A stretch of 64,000 nucleotides of DNA from PMG-095 sp037200885 (GTDB lineage Bacteria > Myxococcota_A > Polyangia > Polyangiales > Polyangiaceae). Position 1 is the first letter of the stretch. Each line of letters opens with the position of its first letter. Shown here one piece after another: positions 42,324-50,245 of the stretch. The stretch spans positions 868,001 through 932,000 of the forward strand of contig JBBCIN010000003.1 of the NCBI GenBank assembly GCA_037200885.1, read 5' to 3'. Under the pieces are notes generated by a model. The model was not told the DNA's origin. It saw only the letters and a program-made list of their open reading frames with translations, and searched no databases. The translations under genes were made by a program, and so were the position numbers.

Positions 42324-43316
42324 ATGACCGAAACGCGGCGCCCCACCTCGCCCCTGGCCGAAGAGATCCTCGGGCTGTACTTCCCCGTGCTGGACCACGG
42401 CTTCGTCTCGCTCGTGGATTACATGGGCACCGACGAATGCATCGAGCGTGCAGCGCGCGTGAGCTACGGCTACGGCACTCGGCAGACGAGCCAGACGCGC
42501 GGGCTCCTCCGCTACTTACGCCGGCACATGCACACTACGCCGAGCGAGATGATCGAATTCAAGTTCCATTGCTCGATGCCGATGTTCATCGCAAGACAAT
42601 GGATTCGCCATCGCTCCGCCAACGTGAACGAATACAGCGGCCGTTATTCCCTGATGCCGATGCTCTTTTATACCCCGAGTGAAGAGCAGCTTCAGACGCA
42701 GAGCAAGAAGAACAACCAGGGCCGTAGCGGCACCGTGGTCGAGGCCGCCAAGTACACGGAAGCCGTGCGCCGCTGGAACGAGATCCGCGAAAAGAGCCGC
42801 GAAGCTTACGAATGGATGACGCTCGAGGACATGGCCCGCGAGCTTGCTCGCATCGACCTGCCGCTCTCCACGTACACCCAATGGTACTGGAAGATCGATC
42901 TGCACAATCTGCTGCATTTTCTCAAGCTTCGCGTCGATCACCACGCGCAGTGGGAAATCCAAGAATACGGCCGCGTGATGGCCGGCATGTTGAAACGCGT
43001 AGCGCCGCTCAGCTACGAAGCGTGGATCGACTATGACGTATGCGGCGATCGCGTGAGCCGGATGGAGCTCGATGCGCTGCGCAAACTCGTGAGCGCGGAG
43101 GCCGAGACGCTACGCGCGCGCGATGGCGTGATCTTGGATTTGGCGGCGCTTGCCCAGGCAGGTCTCGCGAAACGCGAAGCCGAGGAGCTCTTGCTCAAAT
43201 TGCAGCCGAAGAGCGTGCCGGACTTCGAGCTGGATTTGGCGAGTGCGAGCTCCGCGGAAGTGTTTGCCGAGCGCTTTGCGGCGGCCGTCCCCAAGGTAGA
43301 CAAGAAGCCCGTTTAG
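42324..43316 (+). CDS. thyX: Flavin-dependent thymidylate synthase
   Basis: ThyX makes dTMP from dUMP with FAD, NADPH and methylene-tetrahydrofolate. The ThyX motif RHRSANVNEYSGRYS starts at about residue 95 (RHRx7S), and the substrate-binding residues around TPSEMIEFKFHC and LHNLLHFLKLR are in the expected order. At 330 aa it is longer than the common 220-250 aa forms; the last 70 residues (LDLAALAQAGLAKREAEELL) are a helical extension. The start is ATG 42324, 45 bp from the divergent lipoprotein. No thyA was seen in the window. The extension may be a lineage feature. Confidence 0.94.
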   Translation: MTETRRPTSPLAEEILGLYFPVLDHGFVSLVDYMGTDECIERAARVSYGYGTRQTSQTRGLLRYLRRHMHTTPSEMIEFKFHCSMPMFIARQWIRHRSANVNEYSGRYSLMPMLFYTPSEEQLQTQSKKNNQGRSGTVVEAAKYTEAVRRWNEIREKSREAYEWMTLEDMARELARIDLPLSTYTQWYWKIDLHNLLHFLKLRVDHHAQWEIQEYGRVMAGMLKRVAPLSYEAWIDYDVCGDRVSRMELDALRKLVSAEAETLRARDGVILDLAALAQAGLAKREAEELLLKLQPKSVPDFELDLASASSAEVFAERFAAAVPKVDKKPV

Positions 43317-43438
43317 CTTTTTTGGGTGGCACACGCGGAGGACGGGCGCGCTTCCACGACGTGAGCGACCGAGTGGGCTGCGGGGCTACGGGCGCCGCCG
43401 CGCGGCAGCCGCGCATGCCCGGCGCGGTGACGAGAACC

Positions 43439-43921
43439 CTACTCGGCCCGGCGCCAACGACGCGCACTGATCCACGCCGTCACGGCCAAGATGCTCACGA
43501 GCCACCACATCACCGGCGCGCGCTGCGGGGGCGCCACGGGCGCGAGCTGCGCGCCGCAGCCGTAGAGCGGCCCGCACAGTTCCGCCTTGGGATCGGTATC
43601 GTTCGGGTTGCTCCCAACCGCGAGCTCATCGACATCGATCTTGCCGTCGCCGTCGCTATCCGTCTTCTTCTCACGCAAATTGGCAACGACCGCATTGAAA
43701 CTGTCGGGATTGCCAGGCTGAACGCCGTTAGCCAGCACCGTGCGCCCGAACGGTTGCCCGAAGTTCGCCAGCGTACCCGGGACGCCGAAGTGACACAAAA
43801 GGCAGGTCGGCGTGCACGGGATGTTGGCCGCTTTCTGAATCGCTCCGGGAAACGGCTCTTCAGCGCTGGCGTGCAGCGCAAAGCACATCACCAAACAGAA
43901 CCCCGTGACTCTTCCCGGCAT
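43439..43921 (-). CDS. Secreted CxxCH protein with Ca-binding loop and C-terminal membrane segment
   Basis: ATG 43921 starts a signal peptide (FCLVMCFALHASA). The mature N-terminus has CTPTCLLCHFG, containing a CxxCH heme c-attachment motif. A DSDGDGKIDVDEL loop follows, like EF-hand or thrombospondin-type-3 calcium sites. After a Pro-rich part, a membrane helix (WWLVSILAVTAWISA) and an RRWRR tail end the protein, a layout similar to C-terminal sorting tails. 160 aa. It may be a small mono-heme cytochrome held at the envelope; the single CxxCH could also be fortuitous. No cytochrome maturation gene is adjacent. Confidence 0.65.
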   Translation of the reverse strand: MPGRVTGFCLVMCFALHASAEEPFPGAIQKAANIPCTPTCLLCHFGVPGTLANFGQPFGRTVLANGVQPGNPDSFNAVVANLREKKTDSDGDGKIDVDELAVGSNPNDTDPKAELCGPLYGCGAQLAPVAPPQRAPVMWWLVSILAVTAWISARRWRRAE

Positions 43922-44114
43922 GATCGTCCCGCCTCCCTGACTACACCGCACCAGCAGCGTCCAGAGTAGATTGAATTCAGCACACGGTGAAGCCCCTGGA
44001 ATTTTCAGGTCGGAGATGAGAGGCACTGCGGCGACTGAGCTCGACTGAGCGTCGACGAGGGGGCCGGGCCCTGGCTGCGAAGTACGGCCGCGTCTCCTTG
44101 ACCATCGGTCGGTG

Positions 44115-44131
44115 GTATGACAATTTCATAC
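44115..44131. promoter_or_regulatory. Palindromic operator of the toxin-antitoxin operon
   Basis: GTATGA and TCATAC are perfect inverted arms around CAATT. The site ends three bases before the antitoxin ATG. Ribbon-helix-helix antitoxins usually repress their own operon through such a site. TTGACC lies at 44097-44102 but no well-spaced -10 was found. Confidence 0.65.
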
Positions 44132-44133
44132 TC

Positions 44134-44397
44134 ATGCCTCGGCGGTCGAAAATCGCGTGCAGCATCGACGCCGGTCTGTTGGCACGGGTCGAGAGCATTC
44201 GACTGCTTACCGGCGAAAGCCGCAGCGCGGTCATCGGTCGAGCCCTAACCAAGCTTACGTCAGAAGAGGCCCACGCCGAGCAGGTGCGCCGCTACCGAGC
44301 GGCCTATCTCGAACAGCCGGAGACACCGCACGAAATTGAAGTCGCGCAGCGTCACGCTCGCCGAACGCTCGCGCGTCTCACCTGGGCCGACAAGTGA
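44134..44397 (+). CDS. Ribbon-helix-helix (CopG/MazE-like) antitoxin
   Basis: The 87-residue product begins MPRRSKIACSIDAGLLARVE, a beta strand plus helix, then RLLTGESRSAVIGRALTKL, as in CopG/ribbon-helix-helix DNA-binding domains. The C-terminal half is charged and probably unfolded until it binds the toxin. ATG 44134 lies right behind the operator; an upstream GTG-type start would overlap it. The stop overlaps the toxin start (GTGA), giving coupled translation. It would neutralise the MazF-like toxin and repress the operon. Confidence 0.82.
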   Translation: MPRRSKIACSIDAGLLARVESIRLLTGESRSAVIGRALTKLTSEEAHAEQVRRYRAAYLEQPETPHEIEVAQRHARRTLARLTWADK

Positions 44398-44702
44398 AGC
44401 GCGGCGAGATCTGGTGGGCGAAGCTCGAGAAGAAACGCCCCGTTGTCTTGCTTTCCCGGAACGAGGCGTACGAGATTCGAAGCCTCGTAATCGCTGCGCC
44501 GGCCACGACCACCATCCGAGGCTACGCAGTCGAAGTGAGAGTAGGCAAGCGTGAGGGCCTGCGGCGAGAGTGCGTGATCAACTGTGACTGGTTGGTCACC
44601 TTGCCGAAGGAAGACTTGGTCGAACGGGTCGGAGTTCTTGGCAGCGCGAAGCTACGCCAGTTGGACGACGCTCTGCGCTTTGCGTTGGGACTCGAGAGCT
44701 GA
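44394..44702 (+). CDS. MazF/PemK-family endoribonuclease toxin
   Basis: A 102-residue protein starting VKRGEIWWAKLEKKRPVVLLSRNEAYE, which matches the MazF fold start (RGEIWWV...RPVLVLS). RSLVIAAPATTTIRG follows, and the end is CVINCDWLVTLPKEDLVERVGVLGSAKLRQLDDAL. MazF toxins cleave single-stranded mRNA at short sites. The GTG start at 44394 lies inside the antitoxin stop. Together with the upstream gene this is a complete type II module next to nadA. The cleavage site cannot be predicted. Confidence 0.88.
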   Translation: MKRGEIWWAKLEKKRPVVLLSRNEAYEIRSLVIAAPATTTIRGYAVEVRVGKREGLRRECVINCDWLVTLPKEDLVERVGVLGSAKLRQLDDALRFALGLES

Positions 44703-44780
44703 TTCCACTGCGGGTACCGGCTAAACCGGCTCGACGGCGCTGGCGGAGGGGTCGATCGCGACTTATAAACAGCTGAACCC

Positions 44781-45743
44781 ATGGCCTCGCCCGCTCAGAG
44801 CCTGACACCTGATCTCTCGACGCTGGATTTGGACGATGAAATCCGTCGGCTAAAGCGCGAGCGCAACGCGGTGATTTTGGCTCACTACTACCAGGACAGT
44901 GAAATCCAGGATTTGTCGGACGTGATTGGGGATTCGCTGCAGTTGGCGCAAGCCGCGCAAAAGACGACGGCGGATGTGATCCTGTTCGCGGGCGTGCACT
45001 TCATGGCGGAGACGGCCAAGATCTTGAACCCGGGACGGATCGTGCTCGTGCCGGACATGAAAGCGGGCTGTTCGCTCGCTGACGGTTGTCCGGTGGACCG
45101 CTTCAAGGCTTGGAAGGCGCGCCATCCCGGCGCGGTCGTGGTCAGCTATATCAACTGCTCCGCCGCGGTGAAGGCGGAGAGTGATTACATCGTCACCTCC
45201 AGCAACGCGGTGAAGATCGTGAACTCGATCCCGCGTGACCAGAAGATCTTGTTCGCACCCGACAAGAACCTGGGCCGCTGGGTTGCCAAGCAAACAGGGC
45301 GGGATGATCTCGTGCTATGGCAGGGCAGCTGCATCGTGCACGAGACGTTCAGCCTGCGAAAGCTGGAGGACATTCGCCTCGCGCATCCGGAAGCCAAGGT
45401 GATCGCGCATCCGGAATGTGAAGAGCCGCTGCTCGATCGCGCCGACTTCATCGGCTCCACCGCCGCGCTCTTGCGCTACGTCGAAAACGACAACGCGCGT
45501 GAGTTCATCGTCGTGACTGAATCCGGGATTTTGCATCAAATGCAAAAGCGCGCGCCCGGCAAGCTCCTGATCCCCGCGCCGCCACTCGCGAATTGCGCCT
45601 GCAATGAGTGCCCGTTCATGCGTCTCAACACGCCCGAGAAGGTGTACCTCGCGCTGCGCGATCTGGAGCCGCGCTTGGAGATGGCGGAGGAGCTGCGCGC
45701 GCGCGCACAGGTGCCGATCGATCGCATGCTCGCGTTGAGCTGA
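44781..45743 (+). CDS. nadA: Quinolinate synthase A
   Basis: NadA condenses iminoaspartate with dihydroxyacetone phosphate to quinolinate in de novo NAD synthesis; it needs a 4Fe-4S cluster. The motifs NAVILAHYYQDSEIQD, DSLQLAQAA and VHFMAETAKILNP are typical. Cluster cysteines fit YINCSAAVKA, HPECEEP and the C-terminal CNECPFMRLN. The 320-aa length is normal. nadB and nadC are not adjacent. The gene stands 78 bp after the toxin gene. CGGCTAAACCGGCT lies in that gap, but no promoter is clear. Confidence 0.95.
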   Translation: MASPAQSLTPDLSTLDLDDEIRRLKRERNAVILAHYYQDSEIQDLSDVIGDSLQLAQAAQKTTADVILFAGVHFMAETAKILNPGRIVLVPDMKAGCSLADGCPVDRFKAWKARHPGAVVVSYINCSAAVKAESDYIVTSSNAVKIVNSIPRDQKILFAPDKNLGRWVAKQTGRDDLVLWQGSCIVHETFSLRKLEDIRLAHPEAKVIAHPECEEPLLDRADFIGSTAALLRYVENDNAREFIVVTESGILHQMQKRAPGKLLIPAPPLANCACNECPFMRLNTPEKVYLALRDLEPRLEMAEELRARAQVPIDRMLALS

Positions 45744-45805
45744 GTCGCTCTCACGTCCCCGTGGACTGGGACAGAGGTCTCACCCCTCAGCCGTGCCAGC
45801 TGCCG

Positions 45806-46372
45806 TTACCAGGCGCTCAAGCTGGTGATGGTCACGTCCAGGGCGCCGCCTGCCAAGAAACTCGTGCCAACGTCGCAGGCGTCGACAGCAGTGAGTCGAA
45901 ACACCACGCCGTCGTTGCTGTAGCTCTGACCGCTATCGAACCCAACGCGGTAGGTGTGGGACCCGGACTGCGAGGTCAGCGCCCAGGTCAAGCCGTGCCC
46001 CCCACGAGACGCCGAGACGCCAACATCGAATGAGGTGCCCGCCGGTTTGATGTCCGCCGTGAACTCGATGCCTGAGTTGCTCGATAAATCGGTGGAACTG
46101 TCGAAGGTCATCCCGATGCCGGCCTTTTCCTGCATGGGACTCTGGAGCTTCGCGCAAGCGCGCTGATCATTGGCGGTGCACGTTGATGTCGCGCACGCGC
46201 CCGGGTTGCCGTAAAGATACCACTTGTACCCCGACGGCCCAGCGAATTGCGGTGAGGACGAGCTGCAGTACACCGCACCGTTGCCGTCCGCGTCCGCGTC
46301 ACTGCTACTGCAGCCGCAGCTCAAAGCCCCGACTAGCGCTACTAGACACGCAGAGAAAAAACCTGCTGACAT
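45806..46372 (-). CDS. Lipoprotein, 188 aa, beta-rich
   Basis: The signal peptide ends in the lipobox LSCGC. Mature residues include a Cys pair (CATSTCTANDQRACAKL), an aromatic GYKWYLYGN stretch and a beta-rich C-terminus (GIEFTADIKPAGTSFDVGVSAS, HTYRVGFD, GVVFRLTAVDAC, DVTITSL). This alternation reads as a beta-sandwich resembling small carbohydrate-binding domains, but I cannot name a family. Convergent with nadA, separated by 62 bp. It is probably outer-membrane anchored. Confidence 0.7.
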   Translation of the reverse strand: MSAGFFSACLVALVGALSCGCSSSDADADGNGAVYCSSSSPQFAGPSGYKWYLYGNPGACATSTCTANDQRACAKLQSPMQEKAGIGMTFDSSTDLSSNSGIEFTADIKPAGTSFDVGVSASRGGHGLTWALTSQSGSHTYRVGFDSGQSYSNDGVVFRLTAVDACDVGTSFLAGGALDVTITSLSAW

Positions 46373-46520
46373 ACCGAACCTCCAACCGCTGCTCAGACCA
46401 AGCGTCCTTGACTCGACTGGCTGTTAACACGTCCCGAATGCACGGAGTGGTTGCGCGGATATTTTTGAGCAAGAACTTTCAAGCCGCGAATGCGCGTGCC
46501 GGGAAACGCTTCGTTACTAC

Positions 46521-46547
46521 GAGGTGCGTTGCTGGACCGCGATCGCC
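46521..46547 (+). repeat. Dispersed intergenic repeat, short copy
   Basis: GAGGTGCGTTGCTGGACCGC followed by GATCGCC. It shares all but a few bases with 14419-14445 and the ends of the 5-6.5 kb copies. Confidence 0.6.
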
Positions 46548-46637
46548 CCCTCCCCTTGCTCTGCAGAGCCCACGAAAACACGCAAGAAGTCACCTCACCC
46601 CGGGATAGCTGGCGCGCTTGCAACCGCGAGCTTGGCC

Positions 46638-47009
46638 TTAGAGAAGCATGCCGATCTTGATCACTTCGATATAGCCGAGCGTGAGGGCCGAGCCGATGAT
46701 CGCCGTCCAGCACAACGCCGTTCCGAAGTAGCGCGTCAGCAATGGTTCGTTTCGATGCGACAGAAAGCGCGAAATCAGCAGACCGCCAGCGCTCAGGACC
46801 AGCGCCGTTAAGAGAGGGTCGATTGCCACGAGCGCGACAATCAACGGCTTTGGCAGCGGACGAAAGTTGGGCAGTAACCAGACCAACGCAACCAGCACGC
46901 AGGCAACAATCCCAGTTGCCAAACGGAGCCATATTCCAAAACGGACTGCCGCACTCAGCGCGGGCCTTCGCGCAGCGCGAGATCCGAGGCTTTCCGGAGT
47001 TTGGCTCAT
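46638..47009 (-). CDS. Small integral membrane protein, 123 aa
   Basis: A basic N-terminus is followed by three hydrophobic segments: about 29-46 (LATGIVACVLVALVWLLP), 56-80 (LIVALVAIDPLLTALVLSAGGLLI) and 95-118 (FGTALCWTAIIGSALTLGYI). The PLPKPLIVALVAIDP turn is characteristic, but I do not recognise the family. It lies downstream of the sulfatase-family gene on the same strand, with a possible small peptide between, so it may be the last gene of that operon. Function unknown. Confidence 0.7.
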   Translation of the reverse strand: MSQTPESLGSRAARRPALSAAVRFGIWLRLATGIVACVLVALVWLLPNFRPLPKPLIVALVAIDPLLTALVLSAGGLLISRFLSHRNEPLLTRYFGTALCWTAIIGSALTLGYIEVIKIGMLL

Positions 47010-47036
47010 GAGTTTGCCTGGCCGGTCCAGTTTGCC

Positions 47037-47135
47037 CTACTTCAGGACCCGCGCGCCGAGAGCCCCTAAGACACCGAGTGCTGCGGCCACGGCGACTAGG
47101 ACTACGGCGAAAGTCCCAACGCTATGACTGGACAC
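47037..47135 (-). CDS. Possible 32-residue membrane peptide
   Basis: A GTG at 47135 sits on the last base of the sulfatase-family stop codon (TAGTG) and opens a frame of 32 residues ending at TAG 47037-47039. It has a polar start, then a hydrophobic stretch (FAVVLVAVAAALGVLGALG) and ends ARVLK. GAAGAAG precedes the start at a workable distance. It fits between the sulfatase and the 123-residue membrane protein, as expected for a coupled small membrane protein. A chance hydrophobic frame is possible in GC-rich DNA. Confidence 0.4.
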   Translation of the reverse strand: MSSHSVGTFAVVLVAVAAALGVLGALGARVLK

Positions 47136-49114
47136 TATTGCTTCTTCGGAATGCCCTGCCCCGGTAGACGCCCGTACGCGACGTCTGCGAGGTGCGCGAG
47201 GTTACCGCATTCGCTGAGGTCGAGGTTCTTGAGCTCGAGCGGGTCTTTGGCGACGTCGTGGCACTTCCAGCCGGTGTCCCAGGCGCGGGATTCGACTTTG
47301 AAGTTCTTTTGCATGACGCCCCAATTCTCGAACGCGCAGCTCCACACTCCGGTGCAGTTGCTCATCAAGAGTGGTTGATCGCTGAGGCCCGGGCGGAGCA
47401 GGCTGTGGCCAGGCATTCGGGCTTGGTATTCTGCGATGCCGGGGTCTTGGTCGACGCCCATCAGGTCCAAAATCGTGGGCGCGAGATCCACGTGGAACAC
47501 GTACTCGTGTTGTTTTTCGCGGACGGATTGCGCTTCATCGGCGGTGAGCGTGCCGGGCGGCGCGTCGATCCAGGCGGGCACGTGGATCTCTTCGTCGAAG
47601 ATGCTGAAGGTGTGGCCCATCTGGTTGTGTTCACGGAAGGCCTCCGCGTGATCGCTGGTGTAGACGATCACGGTGTGCTTGCCGACTTCGGTCGAGCGCA
47701 CGTAGCTGAGCATCTTGGCCAGATGTCGGTCCTGTTGATAGACCGCGTTCTGGTAGAAGTTCTTGAAGTAGGGGTTGTCTTCTGGCGCCTTGCTGGTGGT
47801 CGACGGTTGAAACGGCTGCGGGCCGCCAGGCTCGAGGTAGTACGGGTAGTGCACGTTCGAGAGCTGCACGACGGCCATGAACGGTTCGCGGAGCGTGCTC
47901 CAATCGTGGATGACGCGGTCGGCGAGCAGGCCTTCGGGCGCGCCCATGTCCAAGTCCGAAGTGGGATCGAGATCGGTGGCGCTGAAGAATTTGTTCGCGC
48001 CCAGGTTTTTCACCCACAGCCGCGCGTTCCCAAACAACATATTTTGGCTGGTCCAGAACGCGGTGTCGAAGCCGGCGGCGCGCGCGTAGTCGAAGATCAG
48101 CGGCCAAGTATGCAGGTTGTCCCGCGACTCAGCCGGACCGAGGCCCGACCAGAGCACCGCCAGCGAGACGGCAGTGGTGGAGTCCATCGAACGCATTTGG
48201 GGGAAGGCAAAGCGCTCGGGGAAGAGCCGATTGGTGGCTTCGGTGCGTCGACAATCGGGCTCGTATCCGATGCAGGTCGCGTCCGCGCGTACGCTTTCCG
48301 AGATCACGAACAGCACGTTGCGCTTGGGCGTGGGCAGCGGGTGCAGCGTGGGCACGGGCAGCGAATGCCGCGCGCGCGGGCGCATCTGGCTCGACTGCTC
48401 GCTCAGGCCGAACTGCGTCGCGAGCAGGCCACCCACTGCGTTCAGGTACAGCACGTCCGGCGGTGCGGCCTGCAGATGCCGGTGCTGCGCGGGAATGGCA
48501 AAGCTTGCCATGACCAAGGCGGGCGCTAGAAAACCACTGATGCGCGCACGCCGACGGGGAGCTCGTAGCCAGCGCCGCGTGAGCCAAATCAGCGTGAGCG
48601 AAACGGCGAGCGGCGGCAACTTGGCGCGCAGGTAGTTGCCGTAGTCGGCGAGCAGCTGATTGACGACACTGTCTTTGAAGTTCGACGCGAACAGCGAGAC
48701 GTCGAGGTTCAGGTACGCGTTGTATTGACTATAGAAATAACTCTGGCCGCCAACCGCGAAGGTGAAGCCAATCACGAACAGCAGCGCCGCGAGCCAGCGC
48801 CAGGCGCCGCGACGGCGGGATGCCGCGTGTAGCAGCACGCTCCACACCAGGGCACTCTCGGTCAGGGAGGCGAGGTAGAAGCCCCGGTGCCAAAGGTCGA
48901 GGCCGGCCAAGCGCGCGCTGCGGCGCGACAGATCGATGCCCAGCACGACCGCGGTAGGCACGAGTAGCAGCAGCGGCGCGAGCAGCCGGCGCTGCCCAGC
49001 GACGCGCCGCAAACGGGCGAAACGATTGGAGGCGACGAGCGGCACGGTCAGTGCGGCTGGATCGAGCTCGGTTTTAGGGGCTCCCAACACGGCGAGCGGC
49101 GCAGTGTAGTCCAA
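47135..49114 (-). CDS. Sulfatase-superfamily membrane enzyme, EptA/LTA-synthase-like
   Basis: 659 aa. The N-terminal half has about five membrane helices (for example LLAPLLLLVPTAVVLGI, WLAALLFVIGFTFAVGG). The C-terminal catalytic domain begins NVLFVISESVRADATCIGY and continues FAFPQMRSMDSTTAVS and VIVYTSDHAEAFREHNQMGH. E in SES, DH in TSDHAE and the later His fit the metal site of alkaline-phosphatase-like enzymes; the nucleophile is probably a Ser/Thr near SESVRAD or STTA. Such proteins transfer phosphoethanolamine or phosphoglycerol, or hydrolyse sulfate esters, at the outer leaflet. Likely envelope lipid or glycan modification. Cys-rich C-terminal end (CTGVWSC...CHDVA). Confidence 0.85.
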   Translation of the reverse strand: MDYTAPLAVLGAPKTELDPAALTVPLVASNRFARLRRVAGQRRLLAPLLLLVPTAVVLGIDLSRRSARLAGLDLWHRGFYLASLTESALVWSVLLHAASRRRGAWRWLAALLFVIGFTFAVGGQSYFYSQYNAYLNLDVSLFASNFKDSVVNQLLADYGNYLRAKLPPLAVSLTLIWLTRRWLRAPRRRARISGFLAPALVMASFAIPAQHRHLQAAPPDVLYLNAVGGLLATQFGLSEQSSQMRPRARHSLPVPTLHPLPTPKRNVLFVISESVRADATCIGYEPDCRRTEATNRLFPERFAFPQMRSMDSTTAVSLAVLWSGLGPAESRDNLHTWPLIFDYARAAGFDTAFWTSQNMLFGNARLWVKNLGANKFFSATDLDPTSDLDMGAPEGLLADRVIHDWSTLREPFMAVVQLSNVHYPYYLEPGGPQPFQPSTTSKAPEDNPYFKNFYQNAVYQQDRHLAKMLSYVRSTEVGKHTVIVYTSDHAEAFREHNQMGHTFSIFDEEIHVPAWIDAPPGTLTADEAQSVREKQHEYVFHVDLAPTILDLMGVDQDPGIAEYQARMPGHSLLRPGLSDQPLLMSNCTGVWSCAFENWGVMQKNFKVESRAWDTGWKCHDVAKDPLELKNLDLSECGNLAHLADVAYGRLPGQGIPKKQ

Positions 49115-49201
49115 TCGTCACCAAACGCGCACTTCTTTGATTCTTGGAGCCGGTCAGCGCACGCGCTCAAGTCTCGGCTGACGCGTCCGTTCTTTCCCGG
49201 C

Positions 49202-50221
49202 ATGGGACCGCTGCGCCTGCTGAAAATGACCGCTACTTTGCTGCTGCTGGCCTCGGCCTGCAAACAGCCGGCGGCGGCCGTGACGCCCGAAAAGGAGATC
49301 CGTCCCCATAAGGCGAAAGAGGGCAAAGGCCACGCGGAAGCCAAGTCCAGCAGCGAGGACGGCAAGGGCGAGGACAAGACCGACGACGCGCCCCAGAAGT
49401 ACACCGTACCCTTCGCCTGGGAGAACTCGAAGGCCGAACCCCTGGCGCTCACTCGCGCGTTCTTGAAGGACTCCTTCGAGGACAATAAAACCTACATGGA
49501 GCATGGGCCGAAGTTCTTTTCGACCTTCGCCGATGCCGAGCTACCGCGCGCCACCGTGATCACCTGCTCCGACTCGCGCGTGCAGCCTCAAGCCTGGGAC
49601 GAGACCAGCGAGAACGACGACTACACGGTGCGTAACTTCGGCAATACCTTCGCAGGTGACGAAGGCTCCATCGAGTACGGCATCGAACACCTGAACACTC
49701 CGCTCTTGCTGATCATCGGTCATACGGGCTGCGGCGCGGTGAAAGCCGCCGGCGGTGACACCTCGAAGCTGAGCAAAGCGATGCAAGCGCAGCTCAAGGG
49801 CTTGCAGATCCCACGCCCCAGTGCCGGCAAGAACGAGAACCAAGCTTGGGCCGAGGGCGTGGTCGCGAACGTCCACAACCAGGTCACGCTCGCGCTGAAG
49901 AAATATGGCAAACGCGTGCAGAGCGGCGCGCTGACGGTGGTCGGCGCGGTGTTCGACTTCCGCGACGACCTGGGGCAAGGCGCTGGGAAATTCACGATCG
50001 TGGACGTGAATGGCAACGGCGAAGCCGAGCGCATGGAAGCCTTCATGGCAGCGATCAACGACGGTCCGCAGGCGGGCAAGACCGGCAAAAAGCTAGCCAA
50101 GAGGGAAGTGTTGGCGCCCGAAGAGGCCATGCACTCGCTCGAGCAAGTGAAGGGCATCATCACCCGCGAGGTGGCTTCGGCCTCGAATGATTCAACCAGC
50201 ATCGGCCACCACGCCGACTGA
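49202..50221 (+). CDS. Lipid-anchored beta-class carbonic anhydrase
   Basis: Interconverts CO2 and bicarbonate. The signal peptide ends in the lipobox LASAC, followed by a charged Lys/Glu/Asp linker of about 45 residues. The catalytic domain has CSDSRV at about residue 122 and HTGCGA at about 174, supplying the zinc ligands Cys, His and Cys and the Asp-Arg dyad of beta-class enzymes. The C-terminus has VNGNGEAERMEAFM and an extra helical tail. Beta enzymes are mostly cytoplasmic, so the lipoprotein signal is unusual: this one should act in the periplasm or on the surface. ATG 49202 is the only start that gives the signal peptide. Confidence 0.92.
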   Translation: MGPLRLLKMTATLLLLASACKQPAAAVTPEKEIRPHKAKEGKGHAEAKSSSEDGKGEDKTDDAPQKYTVPFAWENSKAEPLALTRAFLKDSFEDNKTYMEHGPKFFSTFADAELPRATVITCSDSRVQPQAWDETSENDDYTVRNFGNTFAGDEGSIEYGIEHLNTPLLLIIGHTGCGAVKAAGGDTSKLSKAMQAQLKGLQIPRPSAGKNENQAWAEGVVANVHNQVTLALKKYGKRVQSGALTVVGAVFDFRDDLGQGAGKFTIVDVNGNGEAERMEAFMAAINDGPQAGKTGKKLAKREVLAPEEAMHSLEQVKGIITREVASASNDSTSIGHHAD

Positions 50222-50245
50222 ACGCGAAGGGCTCCTGCCCCGCGA

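Noticed and set aside
43040..43969. Frame overlapping thyX and the CxxCH gene
   Set aside because: Arg-rich and without homology features; both overlapping genes are better supported.
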